From the NCBI GenBank assembly GCA_018056705.1, contig JAGPFE010000021.1:1-50261 (forward strand): a stretch of DNA of 50,261 bases, in the 5' to 3' direction. The DNA comes from Candidatus Hydrogenedentota bacterium. GTDB taxonomy: Bacteria; Hydrogenedentota; Hydrogenedentia; Hydrogenedentales; CAITNO01. The position numbers and the translations under genes were made by a program. The notes under the pieces are model-generated. The model had not been told where the DNA came from and made no database searches. It was given only the letters and a program-made list of their open reading frames with translations. Of this stretch, positions 7,858 to 15,538 are shown one piece after another. Every line of letters starts with the position of its first letter. Position 1 is the stretch's first letter.

Positions 7858-10857
7858 ATGAACCAACTTCTCACGATCACCCGCTGTACAGGAATGAAAC
7901 GATGGATCGCTGGCGGACTACTAATGGTTTCCATGGCACCCTGGGCACAGGAGATCCCCGTGCCGGCGCTGACCCCGGACGGAAACAGCGGGTGGACACT
8001 CAACCACGGCAACGGTGATACCAGGGAATTCGACCGGCAAACCTGCCTCCGGACTGAAGGAGATGGAACCGAAGCCGGCAGTAACGCATGGCTCAGCGCC
8101 CCGCTACCCATCAAACCGGGGGACTTGTACCTGCTGGAATTCCGGGCGGGGCGGGATGAAAACACGTCGGGAGGATGCGCCGTTTCAGGAACCAATACCT
8201 TCAACGTGGACCTGGCCGACCTTGGACCACGCCTGGAACGAAAATCGCTCGTATTCCGCGGGGCATGGGAAGACACCCAACAGTTGCGCTTCGGCCAGTG
8301 GTGCACCAAGGGAAACGTGTATTTCAGCGACATTCAGTTGCGCAGGGCCATTCCCGTGCATACCCGCGCCGGTGACCTCGTTTTAGGCGCCGGAGAACGG
8401 CTGGTGGGAAACGAATACATGTTCGCGCATCCCATGCACGAAACCAACTCCAATGATTGTCGTCCCTTGCGGCAATTCAACGCGGGATTCAACACCTACC
8501 GGTTCATCTTTTCGGAAGGCAAGTACCTCGTTTTCGAACACCAGTTGGCCGGTCGGAAATTCACGGACGCGGCCGTCTACGTGTGGTCGCAGGAGTACAA
8601 CCATGGCGTGCTGGGCATCAGCTGGTCCCTCGACGGTCGCGAGTGGTCGGAAACGCAACAGGTAGAACCGGGGGAAAAGGTCGATGCCCCCCTCCCCGGC
8701 CTGGCCTTCCCAGCCGAACGCGTTTTCATCCGGCTGTCCGGACATGGTCCCGGCACCACGCAGGTGACCGGCTACCGTTTCCAGGCGCGCGTCGACGGTC
8801 CTCCCATGGACGTTTCAGGCGAAACCATGTATGCCAAGGTCCGGAAAATGCCGGATCAAGCGGAAATCAGTTTTGACCCGATCGACTACGCCGTCGCGGA
8901 ACGGACAATGACGCTGCGCTTAACCCGGCGCGGTGTTCCTGTCCAGGAACCCCTGGAAATCCGAACTGGCCAGGGAGAGCGGATCAAGGGCACCACGGGC
9001 AACCCGTTCCCGGTTCCAGGCACCGCTGGTAAACATCGCCTAACCCTCACAGGGGATCAACTCGCGGTGGACCTGGAGTACCGGGTTTCTCCGTATCGGG
9101 ATATTTCAGCCGGAGAATTGATTTCCGAACAGGATGGCATCTGGTGGGTATCCTCCGACTGGAAAATTCCACCCCAGCGGCCGTTACCGAAAAAGAAGGG
9201 CGACACGGTACGGGTCAGCCTCGCCGGGAACGAAGCCGAGGCAGTTCAAGTAGTGCTATGCCCGTCCCAGCCCCTCGAGGAGGTTCGGGCCGTGGCATCG
9301 GACCTCATTGGACCGAACAATACCATCCTGCCCGCTACCAACATTGAGATCCGCCAGGTCCGCTATGTCAACATCACGCTGCCTACCGACGGGTATGGTA
9401 TGCCCGGATGGTGGCCGGATCCCCTGGTGCCCATTGGCACGGACGGCGTGAATGTCCCCGCGCGCACGAACCAGCCCTTCTGGGTCCTGGTCCGTACACC
9501 GCGGGGACAGCGTGCCGGAACATACCGGGGACATCTCACGTTCACGGCCAAGAACTGGCAGCAAAGCGTTTCAATCGAAGCGCAGGTGTATGGCTTCGAC
9601 CTGCCAGACCGGAAAACCTGCGTATCGGCTTTCGGATTCAGCCCGGGCAACGCCTTCAGGTACCACGGAGTGACCGCGGAAGCGGATCAGCGGGCCGTGC
9701 TGAACATGTACCTGAAGGCCCTGTCAGATCATCACATCAGCCCTTACAATCCCGCCCCGTTGGACGCCTACCAGGTCAACTGGCCCAAGGTGGACCCCGC
9801 GAATCCGCCGGAGAACCCGGAAACCCTGACGGTCACAATCGACTGGGACCGGTGGGTCACGGAAATGCGTCGCGTTCTGGACACCTATCACTTCAACAGT
9901 TTTACCGTTCAGGCCCACGGAATGGGGAGCGGCACGTTTTTCGGGCGCACTGAAGCCAGCCTGCTCGGCTTTCCGGAATCGTCCCCGGTGTATCAGCACC
10001 TGTTCAAGTCGTACTGGGGCCAGCTGGAACAACGTCTGCGGGAAGAGGGCTGGCTGGATTACGCGTTCGTGTACTGGTTCGACGAACCAGACCCCAAAGA
10101 CTATGAATTCGTCAGCCGGGGATTCCAGCGGCTCAAGTCGGCCGCTCCCGCCATCCACCGCATGCTGACCGAAGAAATTCACGATGAACTCATCGGTGGC
10201 CCCGATATCTGGTGCCCCTTGACGCCAATGTACCGCGAGAAAGACGCCAAGGCCCGCCAGGCCCTGGGAGAAAAAATCTGGTGGTACGTGTGCACGGGTC
10301 CGAAGGCTCCCTATGCCACGCTTTTTATCGATCATCCGGGAACCGAAATGCGGATATGGCTGTGGCAGACCTGGCAGCGGCGGATCGACGGCATCCTCAT
10401 CTGGGAAACCACCTACTGGACCTCTCCGGAGGCATACCCGGACGGGCCGCAGAATCCCTACGAGGACCCGATGAGCTGGACCACGGGGTACGGCACCAAG
10501 CGGGGCGAGAAGAAACCCTGGGGTAACGGCGATGGCCGGTTTTTATATCCTCCCCTCGCCGCGGCAAACGGCCAGCCGGATCACCCGGTTCTCGAGCCCC
10601 CCGTCCCGTCGTACCGGCTGGAGATGCTTCGGGATGGTATCGAGGATTATGAATATTTCGTGATCCTGCGGAACCTGCTCGAGGAACGGGGTAACGCACT
10701 CGATGCCAAGCTTCGCGCGAAGTTTGAAGCCTTGCTGAACGTGCCGGCGGAAGTATCGGAAAGCCTGACGGCGTTTACCTTTGACCCCGCCCCGATGGAG
10801 CGGCATCGTGACGCGGTGGCAAAAGCCATCGAGGAACTGGTAAACACGAGACCGTAA
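7858..10857 (+). CDS. Secreted GH123-like / DUF4091 glycoside hydrolase
   Basis: 999 residues with an N-terminal signal peptide (MKRWIAGGLLMVSMAPWAQ, preceded by a 12-residue extension). The start at 7858 is favoured over the internal Met13 because AAAGGA lies 7 nt upstream of it. The N-terminal ~330 residues are beta-sandwich-like; a second beta domain follows; the C-terminal half is the GH123/DUF4091 catalytic region. Asp742-Glu743 in VYWFDEPDPKDYEF match the conserved Asp-Glu pair used for substrate-assisted hydrolysis of beta-GalNAc in GH123. The family signature LEMLRDGIEDYEYF starts near residue 922. Probably cleaves N-acetylgalactosamine-type or related glycosides outside the cytoplasm; substrate is inference. 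Followed after 28 bp by an ABC-type permease and then yjbQ, probably one transcript. Confidence 0.83.
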   Translation: MNQLLTITRCTGMKRWIAGGLLMVSMAPWAQEIPVPALTPDGNSGWTLNHGNGDTREFDRQTCLRTEGDGTEAGSNAWLSAPLPIKPGDLYLLEFRAGRDENTSGGCAVSGTNTFNVDLADLGPRLERKSLVFRGAWEDTQQLRFGQWCTKGNVYFSDIQLRRAIPVHTRAGDLVLGAGERLVGNEYMFAHPMHETNSNDCRPLRQFNAGFNTYRFIFSEGKYLVFEHQLAGRKFTDAAVYVWSQEYNHGVLGISWSLDGREWSETQQVEPGEKVDAPLPGLAFPAERVFIRLSGHGPGTTQVTGYRFQARVDGPPMDVSGETMYAKVRKMPDQAEISFDPIDYAVAERTMTLRLTRRGVPVQEPLEIRTGQGERIKGTTGNPFPVPGTAGKHRLTLTGDQLAVDLEYRVSPYRDISAGELISEQDGIWWVSSDWKIPPQRPLPKKKGDTVRVSLAGNEAEAVQVVLCPSQPLEEVRAVASDLIGPNNTILPATNIEIRQVRYVNITLPTDGYGMPGWWPDPLVPIGTDGVNVPARTNQPFWVLVRTPRGQRAGTYRGHLTFTAKNWQQSVSIEAQVYGFDLPDRKTCVSAFGFSPGNAFRYHGVTAEADQRAVLNMYLKALSDHHISPYNPAPLDAYQVNWPKVDPANPPENPETLTVTIDWDRWVTEMRRVLDTYHFNSFTVQAHGMGSGTFFGRTEASLLGFPESSPVYQHLFKSYWGQLEQRLREEGWLDYAFVYWFDEPDPKDYEFVSRGFQRLKSAAPAIHRMLTEEIHDELIGGPDIWCPLTPMYREKDAKARQALGEKIWWYVCTGPKAPYATLFIDHPGTEMRIWLWQTWQRRIDGILIWETTYWTSPEAYPDGPQNPYEDPMSWTTGYGTKRGEKKPWGNGDGRFLYPPLAAANGQPDHPVLEPPVPSYRLEMLRDGIEDYEYFVILRNLLEERGNALDAKLRAKFEALLNVPAEVSESLTAFTFDPAPMERHRDAVAKAIEELVNTRP

Positions 10858-10885
10858 CCGGAGTTTACCTGTCGGAGGGTACGCA

Positions 10886-12577
10886 TTGGACCAGGTTAAA
10901 ACCATCCTCTGGGCGAAATGGCGCATCGGCGTACATGAAATCGCCGGCATCCGGGAACAATCCCGGTTGAAGGTGGGCGTGATCACCACCTTCGCCATTC
11001 TCCTCTGGATCGGCATTTATCTCGTTTTCCGGGAAGGTTTCGACTGGGTCATCCGGTTTGGCGGCCAGGCCGGCGGCGCGAATTTCGGGGCCCTGCTGAT
11101 GCGGCGGATCCTGGCGATACTCTTCCTGTCCCTGTTCGTGCTCCTGACGTTCTCCAACATTCTGGTGGCTTTCGCCACCCTGTACCGGGCCAAGGAAGTG
11201 CCCTACCTGTTGCTGGCCCCGATGAAAACCGACCACTATTTTTACGCCCGTTTCGCCGAATGCGTGGCGTTCAGTTCATGGTCGCTAGCGTATCTCGGGT
11301 CGCCTATTCTCCTGGCCTACGGTCTTTCTTCCGGGGCTTCGTGGTCGTACTACCCTTCCCTGCTGCTGTTTTATCTTCCCGCCGTGATGGTTCCGGCCGC
11401 GCTGGGTGCCATGGTCTGCATGGTCATGGTGCTCGTGTTTCCACGATTGCGCTCGACCACCCTTGTCCTGCTGTCCGTCGCGGTCCTGGCTGGATTCTTC
11501 CTGTACGTGCGATCCATCATCCGGGGCGTGCGGATTACCGACGAAACGGTGCTGCCCGTGTTCCTGGAAACCAGTCGCCGGGTCCAGGCGTTCTTTCTGC
11601 CCAGCCACTGGGTGGCGCAGGGGATCCTGGACGCGTCCCGGGGCATGCTTTCATCCGCGGTGTTCTGGTGGTGCTGCCTGACCTCCACCGCGATGATGTT
11701 CACCCTGTGCGCGGCATGGACCGCGCGGTTTATTTTCTATCCCGGCTGGGCCGACCTGATGGGACAGGACCGGCAACGCATGCGACCGGAAAACCGGGGC
11801 TTGCTCAACCTGGCCACCGGGTTACTTCGGATCATCCCTGAACCGATACGCTCCTTGTGCGTGAAAGACGTGAAACTCTTCTGGCGTGACGCTACCCAGT
11901 GGACCCAGTTCGTCATCTTTTTCGGTATCATGGCCATTTACGCGGCCAACCTGCGCAATTCCGGCATGATCCAGGCCCAACCTTTCTGGCGCGTCTGGGT
12001 TGCCGGGCTGAATATAGGGTCCCTGACACTGATTCTGGCCACCCTGACCAGTCGGTTTATTTACCCGCTAATCAGCCTGGAAGGACGAAGATTCTGGATC
12101 CTGGGCCTGGCCCCGATCACCTTGCGACTGCTGGTCTGGCAGAAATTCGCCCTGAGTGTCGTCACGTCAGGGGTGTTCACCCTGCCGGTGGCCATTCTTT
12201 CTGGTCAAATGCTTCACCTGGACGCTCCCGTTTTCCTGTTGACCCTGTTCACGGTCATTTGCGCCAACTTCGGACTGGCGGGGCTGGCCGTGGGGCTGGG
12301 CGCGTTATATCCCAACTTCACCGAGGATAACCCCGCGCGAATCGTCGGTGGCCTTGGAGGTACCCTGAACCTGCTGCTCAGTATCGGTTACATTGCCCTG
12401 CTGACCGCGCTCACGATCGGTGCCATGTACGCCCGGTATATCGGGACGGATCAGGCAGCCACCTGGAAAATCCTGCTTATTCCGGGGGCCATGGTGCTCA
12501 TCGCGGCCATCACGCTGCTCGTGAGCCTGTTGCCCATGACGCTGGGATTGCGCAACCTTAACCAGGCGGAATTCTGA
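10886..12577 (+). CDS. ABC-2-like exporter permease, multi-spanning membrane protein
   Basis: 563 residues with about 11-12 hydrophobic segments in two clusters (residues ~30-230 and ~335-560). A cytoplasmic stretch (MGQDRQRMRPENRGLLNLATG) separates the halves. The YRAKEVPYLLLAPM motif after the second helix is typical of putative ABC exporter membrane subunits that pair with a separate ATPase. No ATP-binding partner is encoded nearby. The start is TTG at 10886: GGAGGG sits 6 nt upstream at 10874-10879 and no ATG occurs near that site. Lies 28 bp after the GH123-like gene and 14 bp before yjbQ. Substrate unknown. Confidence 0.72.
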   Translation: MDQVKTILWAKWRIGVHEIAGIREQSRLKVGVITTFAILLWIGIYLVFREGFDWVIRFGGQAGGANFGALLMRRILAILFLSLFVLLTFSNILVAFATLYRAKEVPYLLLAPMKTDHYFYARFAECVAFSSWSLAYLGSPILLAYGLSSGASWSYYPSLLLFYLPAVMVPAALGAMVCMVMVLVFPRLRSTTLVLLSVAVLAGFFLYVRSIIRGVRITDETVLPVFLETSRRVQAFFLPSHWVAQGILDASRGMLSSAVFWWCCLTSTAMMFTLCAAWTARFIFYPGWADLMGQDRQRMRPENRGLLNLATGLLRIIPEPIRSLCVKDVKLFWRDATQWTQFVIFFGIMAIYAANLRNSGMIQAQPFWRVWVAGLNIGSLTLILATLTSRFIYPLISLEGRRFWILGLAPITLRLLVWQKFALSVVTSGVFTLPVAILSGQMLHLDAPVFLLTLFTVICANFGLAGLAVGLGALYPNFTEDNPARIVGGLGGTLNLLLSIGYIALLTALTIGAMYARYIGTDQAATWKILLIPGAMVLIAAITLLVSLLPMTLGLRNLNQAEF

Positions 12578-12591
12578 AACCGGAGGGGATC

Positions 12592-13002
12592 ATGGTCACG
12601 CTGGAACTGCAGACGCGAGAACGAGATCAGTTTCTTAATATTGACAGGTTACTGGAAAACACCTGCCGGGAACAGGGATGGCGGGATGGACTGCTGTTCG
12701 TGTTCGTTCCCCACACTACCGCGGGGATAACCATAAATGAAAACGCGGACCCCGACGTCCGCATGGATATTATCCAGGTACTGGACCGGCTGATCCCCTG
12801 GGCAGGACCCTATGCCCACGCGGAAGGCAACACGGCCGCCCACGTGAAAGCGTCCCTGATGGGCAGTTCGATTACCGTGGCCGTCACGGAAGGTAAATTA
12901 CTCCTCGGCACGTGGCAAAGCGTGTTTTTCTGTGAATTTGATGGTCCCCGCAAGCGGAAGATCGTCCTGCGTTTTCTTGCCGCGTCCCACAAGGAGATCT
13001 GA
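12592..13002 (+). CDS. yjbQ: YjbQ family protein (UPF0047)
   Basis: 136 residues, full length for the family. Hallmarks visible: FVPHTTAGITINENADPDV, the AEGNTAAHVKASLMGSS block, and the closing LGTWQSVFFCEFDGPR. YjbQ proteins are small trimeric proteins with weak thiamine-phosphate synthase activity reported in vitro; the physiological role is not settled. CGGAGGGG lies just upstream of the ATG. Placed 14 bp behind the permease gene, so probably co-transcribed; nothing links the functions. Confidence 0.93.
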   Translation: MVTLELQTRERDQFLNIDRLLENTCREQGWRDGLLFVFVPHTTAGITINENADPDVRMDIIQVLDRLIPWAGPYAHAEGNTAAHVKASLMGSSITVAVTEGKLLLGTWQSVFFCEFDGPRKRKIVLRFLAASHKEI

Positions 13003-13017
13003 TTAGTAAATAAAAAT

Positions 13018-13053
13018 AACCGACACCCACCCATAATCCGGTGGGCATCGGTT
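13018..13053 (-). terminator. Intrinsic terminator between convergent yjbQ and gntR
   Basis: Two 14-nt arms (13018-13031 and 13040-13053) pair with two internal mismatches around an 8-nt loop. Read on the minus strand the stem is followed by a U-rich run (from the A-tract at 13008-13019), so it best serves gntR, whose stop is 20 bp away. It may also stop transcripts from yjbQ. Confidence 0.7.
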
Positions 13054-13072
13054 AGGATGGAGGAGGGAAAAA

Positions 13073-13537
13073 TCAGGATTTCAGGAATTTCGAGAAGGAC
13101 GAGGGAAGCGGGGCATTCGGGGGAATATTGGACGACAGCAGTTTGTGGACGATTTCCTTGATGTCGTCGTCGCTCAACCCCGAGGTCCGGCATTGGGTCA
13201 GCGCGATGGCCAGGTTGGAAATCACGCGACGCCGGCAGTCTTCCCGGCAACGTTCGCTCATGTCGGGATTCACGTATACCCCCATGCCCCGACGCGTGTA
13301 CAGTAATCCCATCACCACGAGGTCACGGTATGCCTTGGAGATGGTGTTGACGTTGGCGTTGATCCGGCTAGCCAACTCCCGCGCGGGAGGAATCTGTTCG
13401 CCCGGCTTCAGTTTTCCTGAAGCGATCGCGAACAGCAAGAGGGTTTGCAACTGCTGGTAGACCGGCGTCCCGCTTGCCAGGTCAATGGAACTCAGGAAGT
13501 TCAACAGTTGCGGATCGAATTGTTTGGCCTGTCCCAT
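13073..13537 (-). CDS. GntR-family transcriptional regulator, YtrA type
   Basis: 154 residues. An N-terminal GntR winged helix (about residues 20-90) contains GTPVYQQLQTLLLFAIASG, PGEQIPPARELASRINANV and NTISKAYRDLVVMGLLYTRRGMGVYV. The C-terminal part is only ~55 residues, mostly one helical segment, too short for a FadR or UTRA ligand domain; that is the YtrA subfamily layout. YtrA-type regulators often control ABC transporter operons, and a permease gene lies 500 bp away, convergent. AAAGGAG precedes the ATG at 6 nt. A perfect inverted repeat 37-58 bp upstream is a good autoregulatory operator candidate. Confidence 0.9.
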   Translation of the reverse strand: MGQAKQFDPQLLNFLSSIDLASGTPVYQQLQTLLLFAIASGKLKPGEQIPPARELASRINANVNTISKAYRDLVVMGLLYTRRGMGVYVNPDMSERCREDCRRRVISNLAIALTQCRTSGLSDDDIKEIVHKLLSSNIPPNAPLPSSFSKFLKS

Positions 13538-13573
13538 GCGTGTCTCCTTTCGCTGTACTGGTTGCGCCTGTTG

Positions 13574-13595
13574 ACGGACATTTACCCCTGTCCGT
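13574..13595. promoter_or_regulatory. 7-bp inverted repeat upstream of gntR, candidate operator
   Basis: ACGGACA (13574-13580), 8-bp spacer, TGTCCGT (13589-13595): a perfect palindrome in the 217-bp gap between gntR and the divergent lipoprotein gene. Spacing and symmetry fit a dimeric winged-helix regulator. It lies between the gntR start and the AT-rich promoter region at 13630-13660, so a bound protein would block gntR transcription. Confidence 0.5.
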
Positions 13596-13645
13596 TTAAT
13601 CCACTCTGGATCGGTTCACCCTTACCTGACTACAATAAGTGTTAT

Positions 13646-13651
13646 TATAAT
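13646..13651. promoter_or_regulatory. AT-rich divergent promoter with TATAAT on both strands
   Basis: The segment 13641-13655 carries TATAAT on the plus strand (13646-13651) and an overlapping TATAAT on the minus strand, the only AT-rich island in the gntR/lipoprotein gap. The minus box would drive gntR across the inverted repeat. For the lipoprotein gene, TATACT at 13710-13715 is an alternative and closer -10. No strong -35 seen for either. Confidence 0.45.
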
Positions 13652-13754
13652 ACAAACGCTGAAAAAAGACAACCACCTACTTTCACTTTTTCCATACGTC
13701 ATAAAAACGTATACTGAGGGGTCAACGCTTACGTTCCACGTGGAGACGGTACTC

Positions 13755-15527
13755 ATGTCTGGTTCTACCAATAAATTATACGCGATCCTTGCCGCGACAT
13801 GCATCCTGGTAATCAGCGGATGCGCGGGACCGGGTAATTCCCGTCCGTTGCGGACCGAACAGCCGGACGGCAAGGGAGAAACCAAAACCTCGTCTGCCAC
13901 CACCGCCCCGACGACTACCCTCCCCCCGCCTGACCAACCCGATCTTTCCGGTGTGCCCCGGGGAGTCCTGAACGTCACGCTGGGCAATGTCGCGGGGGAT
14001 CGCTTGAACGGTCACGTGGAACTGGTTCGCCTGAATGGCGGCAAGGTCTCCCCGCAACGGATCACTTCGGGAACGCTTCGGGCTGACATTCCCGAGGGAG
14101 AATACCGCGCGTACGTTTACGCTCACGAAGAGGGCGTGCCGGTGCTGGTGGATGTCAGGGACATAGCGGTTTCCGCGGCAAAACCGGCGTCGATTGAAAT
14201 CAACCTGCTGGAAGGGGCTGGCGGCGTGGTACCCCTGATGGCGTTTGACACGGACGGGGACATGGCCATGGACCGGGTGGAACTGGCGTGCGGTACCGAT
14301 CCCGCGAATCCCGCGGACGTACCGGGCCGGCCCCCCGCCCCTGTTCACGTCAAGGTCATCCGCCAGGGCGAGGACTGGTACAAGGGCGATCTGCACGTGT
14401 TTTCGTCCTACGGAGAAGGCACGGAGCCCGTAAAGGCCCTGATCGCCCGGGCCGAAAAATCCGGGCTGGACTTTCTGGCGATCACGGATCTCCACACCAT
14501 GGCCTCCGCGCAGGATCCCGACTACCACTCAGACCGGATCGCCCTGATCCCCGCCATGAAATGGGGAATTAAGGAACAGGGGTTCGCCCTGCTGTATGGT
14601 CCCATGACCATGCCCGAACTGCCCTCGTTGCCGGAAATGGCCCAGGGTGAGTGCCTGCGAATCCAGGCGCAAGGGGGCGTGTTCGCCATCGCCCATCCCT
14701 GCATGACAGCCGCGCCGTGGCAATGGGGACTGCAGTTCGTTAATGCCGTGGAGGTGTGGTTCCGGGGATGGCGGGACGCCCCGCCGATGGGACCGCCCCA
14801 GCTACGGGAAGACGTAAAGATCCGGAAAGACGGCGGGCTGGTGTACTCAATCGCCGCCGCAGCGGCCACCGCCCAGCACGGGGAAATCTCCGGAAATGGT
14901 CAGGCCACGCTATTCTGGGATTATGAACTCAACCGGGGACTCATGGCCTGCGCCATCGGAGGCAGCGGTTCCGGAAGCCCGAAAATCCCTCTTGGCCACC
15001 CCTGCACGTGGGTACTGGCCCCCGAACTATCTTCCCGGGGCATCCTGGAAGGGATCCGCCTGGGTCGCACCTTCGTGACGCGCGATTTGTCCGGTCCCCG
15101 CCTGGTCCTGGTGGCTGATGTCATGAACGACGGCAAAATCGACGCGGGCATTGGAGGGGCGGTACCCCTGAACGTGGAAATCACGTTTTTCGCGGGCGTC
15201 GAGGGGGGCACGCCCGGCACCAAGTTGCAGGTCCTGGAAAATGGGCGTCCCATCCGCACCGTTCCGATCAACGACGCCAACACGGGAATCCGGTTCACCC
15301 GTAAACCCCAGGTGTATTCCAGTTACCGGATCCGGGTGATTTCGCCCGTCGAGCCGGCCCCAGGGGCGTTTGGTACCGTGGACGTGCAGGCCCTGAGCAG
15401 TCCTATCTACGCCATGGATATTACCCGGGATCTCCTGACGCGGAATCCCAAGTTTGATCCCTCCAAAACCTGGGTCCGGTTGAACCCGGAAAACTACGAA
15501 GAGGTTACCATTCCCGAACAGCCCTAG
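13755..15527 (+). CDS. Lipoprotein with PHP (CehA/McbA-like) domain, metal ligands partly lost
   Basis: ATG 13755 is chosen (GGAG 9 nt upstream) over an in-frame GTG at 13740; it gives a clean lipoprotein signal ending in the lipobox LVISGC. A Thr/Pro-rich linker follows, then a small beta domain, then a calcium-loop-like element (DTDGDMAMDRVELACGTDP, from residue ~163), then a PHP-like domain: GDLHVFSSYG (D212, H214), FLAITDLHT (D245, H247) and FAIAHPC (H314). CehA/McbA-type PHP proteins normally read GDLHxHT and TDHN; here the second His of the first motif is Phe216 and the His of the second is Leu246. Metal-dependent phosphoesterase activity is therefore doubtful. C-terminal ~120 residues are beta-rich. 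comEC follows 11 bp downstream. Membrane-anchored on the outer side; role unknown. Confidence 0.78.
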   Translation: MSGSTNKLYAILAATCILVISGCAGPGNSRPLRTEQPDGKGETKTSSATTAPTTTLPPPDQPDLSGVPRGVLNVTLGNVAGDRLNGHVELVRLNGGKVSPQRITSGTLRADIPEGEYRAYVYAHEEGVPVLVDVRDIAVSAAKPASIEINLLEGAGGVVPLMAFDTDGDMAMDRVELACGTDPANPADVPGRPPAPVHVKVIRQGEDWYKGDLHVFSSYGEGTEPVKALIARAEKSGLDFLAITDLHTMASAQDPDYHSDRIALIPAMKWGIKEQGFALLYGPMTMPELPSLPEMAQGECLRIQAQGGVFAIAHPCMTAAPWQWGLQFVNAVEVWFRGWRDAPPMGPPQLREDVKIRKDGGLVYSIAAAAATAQHGEISGNGQATLFWDYELNRGLMACAIGGSGSGSPKIPLGHPCTWVLAPELSSRGILEGIRLGRTFVTRDLSGPRLVLVADVMNDGKIDAGIGGAVPLNVEITFFAGVEGGTPGTKLQVLENGRPIRTVPINDANTGIRFTRKPQVYSSYRIRVISPVEPAPGAFGTVDVQALSSPIYAMDITRDLLTRNPKFDPSKTWVRLNPENYEEVTIPEQP

Positions 15528-15538
15528 GCAGGCCCTTC

